Source of the DNA: Bacteroidales bacterium
GTDB lineage: Bacteria > Bacteroidota > Bacteroidia > Bacteroidales > WCHB1-69
Length of the DNA: 64,000 bases
Direction of reading: 5' to 3'
Assembly: GCA_024400875.1 (NCBI GenBank)
Contig: JAKSMB010000005.1
Coordinates: 1-64,000, forward strand
Shown here: positions 47,375 to 56,871 of the stretch, one piece after another
Numbering within the stretch: the first letter of the stretch is position 1
Layout of the letters: every line of letters begins with the position of its first letter
Notes under the pieces: generated by a model
Seen by the model: only the letters and a program-made list of their open reading frames with translations
Told to the model about the DNA's origin: nothing
The model's database searches: none
Position numbers and translations under genes: made by a program

Positions 47375-48127
47375 CTAAATATGTTTACGAATACGTTGTG
47401 TTAGCGGTTGAGCATAAATAAAATCATTCAAAGCGGCATTATCGGAAGTCAGAACGCTATCGCTTGAGCCACGCCATTCAAGACGGCCCTGATAGATAAA
47501 AGAGATTGTTTCACCAATAGTGATTACAGAATTCAAATCATGCGTATTGATAACCGTAGTCATATTATACTCGTGCGTGATTTCCGTAATAAGTTCATCA
47601 ATCAGCAAGGAGGTTTTCGGATCCAGTCCGGAATTAGGTTCATCGCAAAACAGGAACTTTGGTCCGCAAGCCATTGCGCGTGCAATAGCGGCTCTCTTTT
47701 TCATACCGCCACTCAACTCAGCAGGGAATAGTTTATTAACATTGGGCAGATCCACACGTTGCAAACAGAAATTCACTCTTTCAAGTTTTTCTTCCATTGA
47801 CATTTCCGTAAACATATCCAACGGAAACATCACATTCTGTTCAATATTCATAGAGTCGAAAAGCGCAGAACCCTGGAACACCATCCCCATTTCGGCACGG
47901 AGCTTCCTTTGTGAAGCATCGTCCATATGGTGAAAATCTCTACCTTGATAGAGCACCTGTCCCTCTTCGGGCGTATACAATCCTACCAAGCACTTCATCA
48001 TCACCGTCTTTCCCGATCCCGAGCGACCAATGATCAGATTCACCTTACCTTCTTCAAACACCGTGTTGATATCAAACAACACCTGCTTTTCTCCAAAATA
48101 CTTAGAAACGTGGTTCAACTCTATCAT
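47375..48127 (-). CDS. mlaF: ABC transporter ATPase, MlaF-like
   Basis: This 250-residue ATPase has Walker A GRSGSGKTV, signature ELSGGMKKRAAIARA and Walker B FLFCDEPNSGLDP. The NSGLDP form and adjacency to MlaE support assignment to the MCE/Mla phospholipid transport ATPases rather than a drug exporter. Its start overlaps the mlaE stop (TAATG). The substrate-binding MlaD/MCE subunit is not adjacent. Confidence 0.9.
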   Translation of the reverse strand: MIELNHVSKYFGEKQVLFDINTVFEEGKVNLIIGRSGSGKTVMMKCLVGLYTPEEGQVLYQGRDFHHMDDASQRKLRAEMGMVFQGSALFDSMNIEQNVMFPLDMFTEMSMEEKLERVNFCLQRVDLPNVNKLFPAELSGGMKKRAAIARAMACGPKFLFCDEPNSGLDPKTSLLIDELITEITHEYNMTTVINTHDLNSVITIGETISFIYQGRLEWRGSSDSVLTSDNAALNDFIYAQPLTQRIRKHI

Positions 48128-48870
48128 TACAGCATTATTTGAGTAATCAACACATTCAAAACCAAGATAATAAAGCTTGATACAACAATACCTTGCGTGC
48201 TGGCCTTTCCCAACTCCAACGCACCACCATCAATGCGATAACCATAGAACGATGCCACTGTTGACATTACAAAAGCAAACACAAAGGTCTTGGTTACAGC
48301 ATATACCACGTCATATACACGAAAGCAATAGGTTAGACCATCCATAAAATCATAAGGCGTGATGTTGCCTATCAAAACGATAGTTACATAACCGCCTATC
48401 AACGCGAAACATATACTGAAGATAATGAGTACCGGATTAACAATCAGAGAGGCAATTACCTTTGGTAACACCATATAGGATGCCGGATTGATACCCATAA
48501 CTTCCAAAGCGTCAATCTGCTCTGTTACACGCATACTACCAATCTCGGCTGTAATTCGAGATCCCAAGTTGCCTACTAATAACAAACTGATAATGGTTGG
48601 ACACAACTCCATCACAATAGAAGTTCTTGACACAAAGCCAACTGTCCAAGTAGGAATCCAACTACTTTCAATCTGCATAGCCGTCTGCATTGTAATTACA
48701 CTACCCATCGCAATAGAAACGATGCTAACAATCAACATTGAGCCAATGCCCATAGCATCCATCTCAAAAAGCAGTTTCTTGAAGAATACACTCCATTTCT
48801 CGGGTCTTGAGAAGACCTTACGCAAGAAAATGAAATACTCACCTACTATCGTTAAAAGACGCTGTATCAT
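48127..48870 (-). CDS. mlaE: ABC transporter permease, MlaE-like
   Basis: This 247-residue integral membrane protein has the MlaE domain with GSMRVTEQIDALEVMGINP, the EQIDAL-type motif contacting the ATPase, and about five helices. It works with MlaF in lipid transport across the envelope. The start is the ATG at 48870; the longer ORF to 48891 uses a TTG that overlaps the promoter box, which decides the choice. It is the first gene of the unit. Confidence 0.93.
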   Translation of the reverse strand: MIQRLLTIVGEYFIFLRKVFSRPEKWSVFFKKLLFEMDAMGIGSMLIVSIVSIAMGSVITMQTAMQIESSWIPTWTVGFVSRTSIVMELCPTIISLLLVGNLGSRITAEIGSMRVTEQIDALEVMGINPASYMVLPKVIASLIVNPVLIIFSICFALIGGYVTIVLIGNITPYDFMDGLTYCFRVYDVVYAVTKTFVFAFVMSTVASFYGYRIDGGALELGKASTQGIVVSSFIILVLNVLITQIML

Positions 48871-48888
48871 ACTTTTTTTAAAGGGGCG

Positions 48889-48896
48889 CAAAGATA
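48889..48896 (-). promoter_or_regulatory. -7 promoter box for the mla operon
   Basis: The minus strand reads TATCTTTG followed by CGCCCC, 18 bases before the mlaE ATG. Transcription would begin roughly 10 bases before the start codon, leaving a very short leader. Confidence 0.65.
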
Positions 48897-48927
48897 CAAA
48901 AAAGCACGAAAGGATAAAGGAATTTCC

Positions 48928-48935
48928 TATCTTTG
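48928..48935 (+). promoter_or_regulatory. -7 promoter box for the SAM hydrolase gene
   Basis: TATCTTTG followed by CCGCC lies 20 bases before the GTG start at 48956. It is paired face to face with the mla promoter. Confidence 0.65.
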
Positions 48936-48955
48936 CCGCCTAATTTTTATACATT

Positions 48956-49726
48956 GTGAAACCAACCATTACCTTAATCAGCGACTGGAGGAACAGAGAT
49001 CCTTATCTGGCCATTTTCAAAGGGCAACTGCTTGACACTCTATCAGATGCGCATATCCTGGACATCACACACCATATTGATATGTTCAGCATCAGCCAGA
49101 CCGCATTGTTAATGAAACAATCGTATTCCTATTTTCAGGAAGGCAGTTTCCACCTACTGCTTACCAACGCCAGTTTCACCTCTACCTTCAAGCCCGTGGT
49201 GGTTAAGCTCAACAACCACTATTTCATCGGTGAAGATAATGGTATTTTCCGTTTAATGTTTGGCAACAACACGGAACTCTCCGGATGGCAAAGCACCGCG
49301 GATATGAGTTCCACCAGCTCCCTACAAGTGATGATCCACCTGGTGAAAGATATCCTGAACGATAACCTCGATGCGACAACCGCGCCCTACAACACCTTTA
49401 AACCAAGCATCTCACCAGAAGCTTATCATTCTGCTTTTCAAAGACAAATTCAGGGAAAAATCATCTATTTTGATGCCTTCTGCAATGTAGTCACCAACAT
49501 TCCTACCGCAATGTTTAAAGAAGCAGTCAAAGACAATCCTTTTACCGCCACCATCAAGTCTGAAACCCAATGGAACATTCAACAATATCACGAGAACTAC
49601 GTTCCAGACAAAGCGATGTATTTAACAAACAATGCTTTAGGATTGATTGAAGCTGTTATGTATCAAGGTAAATTGGGTATTCTTGCCACATTATCCATAG
49701 GCGATGAAATCATCATCACCTATTAA
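48956..49726 (+). CDS. S-adenosylmethionine hydrolase (DUF62 / SAM hydroxide adenosyltransferase)
   Basis: This 256-residue protein of the SAM-dependent halogenase/hydrolase fold would cleave SAM to adenosine and methionine with water. Visible family blocks are LISDWRNRDPYLAIFKG, LDITHHIDMFSI, FIGEDNGIF and the C-terminal IIYFDAFCNVVTNIP. A GTG start (48956-48958) is required by the frame and placed correctly after the promoter. It stands alone and converges on the C-terminal protease gene. The halogenase activity found in rare members is unlikely for a housekeeping context. Confidence 0.85.
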   Translation: MKPTITLISDWRNRDPYLAIFKGQLLDTLSDAHILDITHHIDMFSISQTALLMKQSYSYFQEGSFHLLLTNASFTSTFKPVVVKLNNHYFIGEDNGIFRLMFGNNTELSGWQSTADMSSTSSLQVMIHLVKDILNDNLDATTAPYNTFKPSISPEAYHSAFQRQIQGKIIYFDAFCNVVTNIPTAMFKEAVKDNPFTATIKSETQWNIQQYHENYVPDKAMYLTNNALGLIEAVMYQGKLGILATLSIGDEIIITY

Positions 49727-49750
49727 CAACGGCATCGCAAAAAGCTAAAA

Positions 49751-51349
49751 CTACTTTTTCAGGACTTCTAACGCCTTCAACATCGTCTTATCCGAAGCAT
49801 TGACAACGGGATAGAACGCATCATTTCCATAAAGGTTGCGACCTATCAATGCTTTCATCCACTTCTTCAATTCTTGTTTCGAAGAATTAGATAAAGTTGG
49901 AACCGACTTCTTTGTCAGCTGGGTATAAACCTTGAGCGCGTCGTTCAGTTGCGCATCCGTAACCGTCATTTTCGCAGCAAAAGCGGTAGCATTCGGATAT
50001 TGCTTTTTCAAATCGGCCTTATGATTATTGGCATAATGGAAAGCATACTGTATCAAAGCTGCCGTATTAGCCACCGTATAGTAGCCATCCAGTGCCGAGT
50101 TGGTATCCACAGGCACATAATAATCAGGCATAATGCCTCCGCCGCCATAAACCGTTCTACCACCCACTGTGGTATACGACACCGACTTATCCAACTTTGC
50201 GCTATCGGCATTCATCAGCTCGCCAGAGCTCAAACGGTTGTAAACATCCTCGTAGTACGCCTCCGTTCCATCCTTATAATCGCGTTGGATGCAACGGCCA
50301 CTCGGCGTGTGATAACGAGCGGTTGTTAAGCGAATGGTTGAATTGTCGGACAAGTTGAATTGTCTTTGTACCAACCCCTTACCAAAGGAACGGCGACCCA
50401 CAACAAAACCACGATCATTATCTTGAATAGCGCCCGCCACGATTTCCGATGCAGATGCGCTGAAATCATCAATAAGAATCACAACCTTACCTTCTTGGAA
50501 AGAGCCTTTGCGTGTGGCCTTGAAGACTTCTGGACGCACTTTAAGACCTTCCACAGAGACAATCTTCTGATTTTTAGACAACATTTCATCACAAACACCA
50601 ATAGCGGCATCTAAAAATCCTCCTGAGTTGCCTCGCAAGTCCACAATCATCGATGTCATCCCCTGATTTTTCAGCTTCTGGATAGCATTCGTAAACTCCT
50701 TGGCTGTCGTGCTACCGAATTCATTGATTTTGATATAACCGGTGTTCTTGTTCACCATATAGGAAACATCCACCGTATAGGTTGGAATCACATCTCTGCG
50801 CAAATCATACATCGCAACATCTTTAGAGCCTGGGCGACGAACACCTACCTTCACTTTGGAACCCTTCTTCCCACGTAACGACTTGTATACCTTATCGTTG
50901 GTTGCTCCAATCATCGACTTTCCATCAACAGATACGATACGGTCTCCTGCACGAATGCCCGACCTTTCGGCCGGTCCACCCGACACCGTTGCTACCACCA
51001 TAACGGTATCGTTCATAATGTTAAACTGAATACCCACGCCTTCAAACGCCCCCTCCAAAGACTCCATCATAGCCTTATTCTGTTCGGGAGTAGCATAAGA
51101 AGAATGAGGGTCCAAACTTTGCAGAATATAGCTTATCGCTTGATCAAACAAAGTGTCGGCTTTCACTGAATCAACATAGTACCTGTCAACATATTGAAGT
51201 ACCTCATTCAGTTTCCCAGCCTGCGCATTCGACATCACGACATTTTTTCTTGATGGCAAGAAATTTATAGCCACGGAGATGCCAAACAAAAAGGCAATCA
51301 AAAGATAAAGGAAAATGATCCACCCACTATATCTACTTTCGTTATTCAT
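49751..51349 (-). CDS. C-terminal processing peptidase, S41 family
   Basis: This 532-residue protein has one N-terminal membrane anchor (about 10-28), a PDZ domain (about 90-170, with GGPAERSGIRAGDRIVSVDG) and an S41 catalytic core. The Ser/Lys dyad is in FSASASEIVAGA and SFGKGLVQ, and the strand LRGNSGG precedes it. CTPs trim periplasmic proteins. It is last in the minus-strand unit after the DAHP synthase fusion, 2 bases away. Length is typical for Bacteroidota CTPs. Confidence 0.94.
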   Translation of the reverse strand: MNNESRYSGWIIFLYLLIAFLFGISVAINFLPSRKNVVMSNAQAGKLNEVLQYVDRYYVDSVKADTLFDQAISYILQSLDPHSSYATPEQNKAMMESLEGAFEGVGIQFNIMNDTVMVVATVSGGPAERSGIRAGDRIVSVDGKSMIGATNDKVYKSLRGKKGSKVKVGVRRPGSKDVAMYDLRRDVIPTYTVDVSYMVNKNTGYIKINEFGSTTAKEFTNAIQKLKNQGMTSMIVDLRGNSGGFLDAAIGVCDEMLSKNQKIVSVEGLKVRPEVFKATRKGSFQEGKVVILIDDFSASASEIVAGAIQDNDRGFVVGRRSFGKGLVQRQFNLSDNSTIRLTTARYHTPSGRCIQRDYKDGTEAYYEDVYNRLSSGELMNADSAKLDKSVSYTTVGGRTVYGGGGIMPDYYVPVDTNSALDGYYTVANTAALIQYAFHYANNHKADLKKQYPNATAFAAKMTVTDAQLNDALKVYTQLTKKSVPTLSNSSKQELKKWMKALIGRNLYGNDAFYPVVNASDKTMLKALEVLKK

Positions 51350-51351
51350 AG

Positions 51352-52365
51352 TTATTCGCTCTTTTGTCTATCGATAGAAGATTGATGAAGCAATTCTAAG
51401 AATTGCTCGATAAAATACTGATATTTGTCATCTTGTCCAGGTTTCAAATAGCGTTCCTTCACCTGTTGCCATTGATGAGGCTGCACTACGGCAAGCTTAT
51501 TTTTGTGCTTTATTTCAGCAATCTGATCCACGATTTTCATTCGTTTGGAAAGAAGTTCGCTCAGCTGCAGATCCACGTGTTCCAAGAGGGCACGTTGTTG
51601 ATACAACTCCGGATTCGGCAAGTTCTCTCTAAAAGCCAACTGTTCGATTAGTTCTTTCCACTGTTTCGGGGTCAGCTGTTGGTCGGCGTCGCTCTTTGCC
51701 TGTTCAGGGGCACAGTGACATTCCACCATAAGTCCATCAAAGCCATAAACAAGTGCTTGCTGGGCCACTTTGGCTATCCACTGACGTTGACCGCAGAGAT
51801 GAGAAGGATCGCACAAGATAGGCAAATCGGGGAAGAGCACTTTTAAATCGATAGGGATTTCCCAGCACGGGGAATTCCTGTAAAGTTGCTCTGCTGCATC
51901 CGAGAAACCGCGGTGGATGGCCATCACCTGCTTAACATTTGCATTGAGAAAGCGTTGAACGTTACCCGCCCAAAGCTTCAGATCGGGCACCATCGGGTTC
52001 TTCACCATCACCGTAAAGGGTTTGTCCTTTACCGCATCCGCAATCTGCTGCACGAGGTTCGGATTTACAGACGTGCGAGCACCGATCCAGATGCCAAAGA
52101 TTCCATATTGCTCACATAGCAAGACCTGATCCGGACTCATAACCTCCACGCATACAGGAACCTTGTATTGCTCCTGCAATTGTGACAACCATTGCAATGC
52201 GATCTCTCCAACCCCTGAAAAGCTATTGGGATTGCTACGCGGCTTCCACACGCCAGCACGGAAAAAATCCAATGCCACGCCCTGCTGCATCAACTGCTGG
52301 GCAGTTGACATCAATTGCTGCTCACTCTCTGCCGCACACGGCCCCGCTATCAAAATCGGTTTCAT
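51352..52365 (-). CDS. Bifunctional DAHP synthase / chorismate mutase
   Basis: This 337-residue fusion joins an N-terminal DAHP synthase of the KDO8P-synthase-like subclass (about 1-245) with a C-terminal AroQ-type chorismate mutase helix bundle (about 255-337). The synthase shows AGPCAAESE, FFRAGVWKPRSNP, IGARTSVNP, IHRGF and CDPSHLCG. The mutase has LLSKRMKIVDQIAEIKHKNK. It joins the first step and a branch step of aromatic amino-acid synthesis in one chain, a known Bacteroidota arrangement. Other aro, trp or tyr genes are absent nearby. Confidence 0.94.
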   Translation of the reverse strand: MKPILIAGPCAAESEQQLMSTAQQLMQQGVALDFFRAGVWKPRSNPNSFSGVGEIALQWLSQLQEQYKVPVCVEVMSPDQVLLCEQYGIFGIWIGARTSVNPNLVQQIADAVKDKPFTVMVKNPMVPDLKLWAGNVQRFLNANVKQVMAIHRGFSDAAEQLYRNSPCWEIPIDLKVLFPDLPILCDPSHLCGQRQWIAKVAQQALVYGFDGLMVECHCAPEQAKSDADQQLTPKQWKELIEQLAFRENLPNPELYQQRALLEHVDLQLSELLSKRMKIVDQIAEIKHKNKLAVVQPHQWQQVKERYLKPGQDDKYQYFIEQFLELLHQSSIDRQKSE

Positions 52366-52375
52366 TATCCAACTA

Positions 52376-55300
52376 TTAATCAGTTTCTGCTTCCGTTTCC
52401 TCTTCTTCCTCTATATCCGTGAAATAATTCTTCACAAACTTATTCTTCCATCCTCGGTTACCCAACTTATAGGAGAAGGAAGGCAAACCCTTAGAATTAT
52501 CTGGTGCTAACGAACGATTCTTCGGTTTAGTATTCTTGATAGCATCATTAAATGCCTTTTCGGAAGAGTAGGCTGAAACCGTATTGTTCTCAAATTGGAA
52601 ATAGAAGAACTTCTCATCAAATTGGAAATAAACGTACAACTTGTTCTTTGAACCACGCTTTTCAACTACAATACGACCTGGAACCATCTTATATACAGCT
52701 TTTGAACCGCAAATAATCAATGGCAATGTCGTCTGCGACTTGAAAGTAGACTTAACAGGATCCCAGTCGAAGTCCAAATTTGAGAACATAAAGTTCACCT
52801 GAAGAGCTTCTGGCAAACGACGGTTGTTACCCATCGCCACGTTTCTGTTGTATCGTTCGTATTCCGTTTTCCCTAAAATGTCATACAATGCTCTATCAAA
52901 GTCCTCATCAGAAGAAACATCTACAAACTCCATCGTGGTGGAGTTCTCCAACGTCTTGTTCATCTGCTTCATAGATTCATCATTAAAGAAGAAATCGATA
53001 GATGTTGTAACGTGCATTTCAGCCGAGTCGGCAGTCATAAAGTTGATAACACGACCATTGGTAACCAGATCCACGCGACCCAGTTTCGCACCAATATCAA
53101 CTGTACCTTGACCTGTTGCAATACAGTTGTCCGTTTGAATGGTGATGATGTTGCCTGGTTCTTGCAGATCCATCAACTTTTTCATAGAGGCCGCTCTGAA
53201 TTCGCGGCTTTCCTTATCATAGGTAATGTATCCAAATACATTAATATATTCTGCATCATTAAACTGATCTTTCGCACAACCGAACGCCGTATAGATGCGG
53301 CCCGTCTTATTTTCAGAAGCAATAGCCACCACAACCTTTCGATCCTGGATATCCTTTGTGCGCTCGTGAACCTGCAACATAATATTTTCTGGGTCAACCT
53401 GTTGCAGAATCTTCATACGAGCGTGGTGCAAGGTGTCGCAACCTGTTCGGATTTCCACACCACCAAAATAAGAGAGGAATGGCTGTGTACTATGTAATTC
53501 AGCACGACCATCGAAGCCGAACTGATCACTGAACTGGAAGTTCTTCTCCAATGGAATCTGTGCATCACCATAGGTTTCTCCTACAATATGATATATTGTA
53601 TCGAAATAGAGTGTTTGAACAGCTTTTTCAGCATCGATATAGTCATAATAACCATTCGCATAGAAACGTGTTGCCGATTGTATGCGGGTATTACAATTAT
53701 AGAGTTCGTGGTACTTGTTCTCGCGTCCGGCCAAGATTCTCGACTCGTGCAACTCGTCCATCTGAGCCTTCAGCCGTATGGTAACCTCTCCCGACTTTGG
53801 CGTAATAGCCGCATCGCCAGAGTTGATGTAACGTACACCGTGAGCATAAATGACATTCTTTGTAAAATCGAACTCAGCATTCAAGGCCCCAAAGCGATAA
53901 CCTACGGAGAGATCAGACGCATACAGTTCATTGCTATGTTCAGGTGCCATATCCACGAGGTCGCGAATTGGCGTATTATCGATATCGGTATCTTTATATG
54001 GATCATCCCATTTGAAACGAAGCAATGTAGAGTCGATAGGATCCCAGAAGAACTCTGTAGCATTGGTCTTGATTTCATTCTTCACAAAGAACACTTCTGA
54101 AGCGGTACCATTTGCTACGAAATGACCCAAACGGGTTTTGAAGTCAACGTGGGAGTTATAGTTGTCCGTACGGAACGCGATATTGTCGTTTCCATTGCTA
54201 ATATCATAGATTCGCAAGTCGGAGGTGTCGGCCTGCACCTCGTGGTGTTTGAAAGCAAACAGTTTAGAGGTGATATCGGCGCGATTAAACTTGAAAACGC
54301 CCGTACCATACATACCGTGCGGCGTAATCTTGGAGTTGCCCACCAATTGCGTTTCACGGAAGATATCGATTGGATTATCAATAGTATGGATAAACATCTG
54401 ATCCTGATAAGGTTCCCAGTGCATATAGGCATCATCAACAGATGCAGGTGGGAATTCGGTGCCGGCCATCTGCTCATCCACACGATGCGTGTTGGCAGAA
54501 GCATTGGTAGAGTCGAGATAGAAAACAATGCTATCGGAAGCGGTATGAGAAGTAACATAATCGATATTACCCTTACCTCGCAAACCACGGTTACTCAAGT
54601 CAACCGTACCTTGATAGCCACCTCGTCCTTCATACATAGGCAAGCCCGACGTCTTATGTTTGAAACCCAAGGAGAAATCCGGACGGATCTTCAACGGCTC
54701 ATTGATATCCGGGAAGATACCTCCAGAATAGAGGTGTCCGGTAAACTTCATTGAGTCGATTTCAAAATTATCCAAATTTACAACGCGGAAGGCATCAACA
54801 TAGTAGTAGAAACGATTTCTATCATATACTCCATTCAAAACAAAAGGCTTATCATAGAATACCTTACCCCCCTTTCGAGCCTCAAAGATTGGATATTCCG
54901 GATAATCAATCATACCCGACTTGTTACCTGGAGCATCCACATACAAAACGCCTGAAAGCTCTTCTATCTCACTGCGTACACGACGCAATTTGTAGTCACC
55001 ATACATATCCATCGGACCGTTCTTGTCCTCTACATACAAGATAAGCGTATCGATAACATCCATATCAACTAAGAACTTGTCATAGTTGAAATTACAGTTA
55101 TGGGCTACAAAATCGAACAAGCCACCGATTACACGACCGGAAAAGACCATATCGCGGTTCTTCTTCACCGTCACCTTTTCACTGGTCGGGTAAACATTAA
55201 CGATTTGCGGGTCACTCAATACAAAAAACTCGCAACCTGTAATATTCAAATCGTTGTTCACCAAATCCATAGATGCAAAGTGCGTCTTGGATTCCAAACG

Positions 55301-56869
55301 GATATAATCGTAATCCTTTTTCTTAACCTGGTTGTTCAGATAACGAGCAATCTTGCTACGATAGAAAAGCTGATTATTGTTAACGTCGTATTCGATGAAA
55401 CCACGGGCGGCGAAGTCAATCATCATCGCCTTAATATCCAAAGGAGGCTTTCTAAACCAACGGATAACATCTTCAATAGTAACATATTGATAACTATTTC
55501 CGTTATAAAGTTGCCACAAGGTATATAAAGGATTCTCATTGTTGTAGCCAGCAATTTCGTGCATCACACCTTCATCATAAAAATTATATGATTCAAAGAT
55601 AGCCGACTCCTGACTGGTGGTGCTAACGATCGGACGAAACTCGATACGTTCCTCATTCGTATTCCATTGCAAGGATTCCACCGTGATTTCCAATTTATGA
55701 TAAGAATCAAAGAATGGTGAACGACCCACGCCTTGTTTAGGTCTGGAAATCAGCAAATCTTTAGAGTCTTTATCATATTTGAAGTTAGCAGCAGGATGAT
55801 AAATGGAATCCTCCTCCAGATAGACACTCACTTTCGCATCTTCTGAAAGCAAATTGGTAGGTCTTATCAAGAAACTTCTTGACATAGCCTTTACAATCAC
55901 TCTTCCTTCCTTCCGGATGGTCACCACCGCCAACGTATCACCGCTGGATGTACCAAAGATAGAAGAACCTCTCAAATCAAAACCGCCCCAATAGTCAACA
56001 TCTGGATAAAGGTTCGGAATTGGAATAGATTTTTCATTACTGATAAAGCGAGGATATGTCATTTTATCCTCCGCAGTTGGCAAGGTAGCCTTATATTCTA
56101 CACGGCCCTTGATAGGCTGAGAGAAGAGATCTGGATAATAGAAGGTCACATTTTCGGCAACCACCTTTGGAAATCGAAGATCGATTTCATATTTGTCAAG
56201 GTCGGCGTGAACGCTCATATCAAGGCCGGCGCGGTCCCAGAAGACCTTGCCACCCTTAGCTTGAAACTTAAGACGGGCGGGATAATAGCGTCCACTTAGC
56301 TCCAAGACCTCCATGCTGTCCTTAACAGAATAGGCATTAAGATCAATATTGGAGAAATCGAAATAGGGTTCCTGGTCAAAGCCCATTTTGTCGGGCCAAC
56401 CACGAGCCACCCACTTCACATTATCCTCCTGATTGAGAATATTATCCTGGAAAAGATGCTGATACAGCAGCATCTTCGACTGGAACAATGTCACATTGTT
56501 ATTTGCGTGATACTCCACAATCTTATTCCACACTTCCAAGTCATCAGCAAATTCACTTGATGTGAAAGATTTATATGCATGAAAAAAAGACTCAAATTGT
56601 GGAAACGGACGAAATCTTTTCTTTAACAGCTTATTAGAAGATTCAATAAAAGCCTGTTGCGTGGCTGCATCGGCGGTAGTAGTCCAAAATTGGGTGAATT
56701 CAGCCAACAAAGCATCCGCCTCTTTCTGTCGTTCCTTGTTGACAGAAGACAGGTACTGTTTCATCTCCTCCACCGTTTGTGACGGGTTGGTAGAGAACGC
56801 AGAAAAACGCTGTGCCTGGACCATAACGGCAGAGCACAGCACTACGAGTAATACTATAATTTTTCTCAT
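52376..56869 (-). CDS. Giant secreted beta-rich protein of unknown function (1497 aa)
   Basis: The largest gene of the window. After a signal peptide (RKIIVLLVVLCSAVMVQAQ, cleaved about residue 20), a helical N-terminal ~150 residues is followed by more than 1200 residues of alternating short strands. GGKVFWDRAG (about 210) and GGKVFYDKPF (about 690) are two similar motifs, suggesting diverged repeats. Strings such as SGRVIGGLFDFVAHNCNF and ATRFYANGYYDYIDAEKA are reminiscent of LptA/OstA-type beta-taco proteins; this is only an impression. The C terminus is acidic (DIEEEEETEAETD). No catalytic motif or T9SS sorting domain is seen. I start it at ATG 56869 (2 bases after the prmA stop), not the TTG at 56875. 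It lies between prmA and aroF-pheA. Confidence 0.85.
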   Translation of the reverse strand: MRKIIVLLVVLCSAVMVQAQRFSAFSTNPSQTVEEMKQYLSSVNKERQKEADALLAEFTQFWTTTADAATQQAFIESSNKLLKKRFRPFPQFESFFHAYKSFTSSEFADDLEVWNKIVEYHANNNVTLFQSKMLLYQHLFQDNILNQEDNVKWVARGWPDKMGFDQEPYFDFSNIDLNAYSVKDSMEVLELSGRYYPARLKFQAKGGKVFWDRAGLDMSVHADLDKYEIDLRFPKVVAENVTFYYPDLFSQPIKGRVEYKATLPTAEDKMTYPRFISNEKSIPIPNLYPDVDYWGGFDLRGSSIFGTSSGDTLAVVTIRKEGRVIVKAMSRSFLIRPTNLLSEDAKVSVYLEEDSIYHPAANFKYDKDSKDLLISRPKQGVGRSPFFDSYHKLEITVESLQWNTNEERIEFRPIVSTTSQESAIFESYNFYDEGVMHEIAGYNNENPLYTLWQLYNGNSYQYVTIEDVIRWFRKPPLDIKAMMIDFAARGFIEYDVNNNQLFYRSKIARYLNNQVKKKDYDYIRLESKTHFASMDLVNNDLNITGCEFFVLSDPQIVNVYPTSEKVTVKKNRDMVFSGRVIGGLFDFVAHNCNFNYDKFLVDMDVIDTLILYVEDKNGPMDMYGDYKLRRVRSEIEELSGVLYVDAPGNKSGMIDYPEYPIFEARKGGKVFYDKPFVLNGVYDRNRFYYYVDAFRVVNLDNFEIDSMKFTGHLYSGGIFPDINEPLKIRPDFSLGFKHKTSGLPMYEGRGGYQGTVDLSNRGLRGKGNIDYVTSHTASDSIVFYLDSTNASANTHRVDEQMAGTEFPPASVDDAYMHWEPYQDQMFIHTIDNPIDIFRETQLVGNSKITPHGMYGTGVFKFNRADITSKLFAFKHHEVQADTSDLRIYDISNGNDNIAFRTDNYNSHVDFKTRLGHFVANGTASEVFFVKNEIKTNATEFFWDPIDSTLLRFKWDDPYKDTDIDNTPIRDLVDMAPEHSNELYASDLSVGYRFGALNAEFDFTKNVIYAHGVRYINSGDAAITPKSGEVTIRLKAQMDELHESRILAGRENKYHELYNCNTRIQSATRFYANGYYDYIDAEKAVQTLYFDTIYHIVGETYGDAQIPLEKNFQFSDQFGFDGRAELHSTQPFLSYFGGVEIRTGCDTLHHARMKILQQVDPENIMLQVHERTKDIQDRKVVVAIASENKTGRIYTAFGCAKDQFNDAEYINVFGYITYDKESREFRAASMKKLMDLQEPGNIITIQTDNCIATGQGTVDIGAKLGRVDLVTNGRVINFMTADSAEMHVTTSIDFFFNDESMKQMNKTLENSTTMEFVDVSSDEDFDRALYDILGKTEYERYNRNVAMGNNRRLPEALQVNFMFSNLDFDWDPVKSTFKSQTTLPLIICGSKAVYKMVPGRIVVEKRGSKNKLYVYFQFDEKFFYFQFENNTVSAYSSEKAFNDAIKNTKPKNRSLAPDNSKGLPSFSYKLGNRGWKNKFVKNYFTDIEEEEETEAETD

Positions 56870-56871
56870 AA

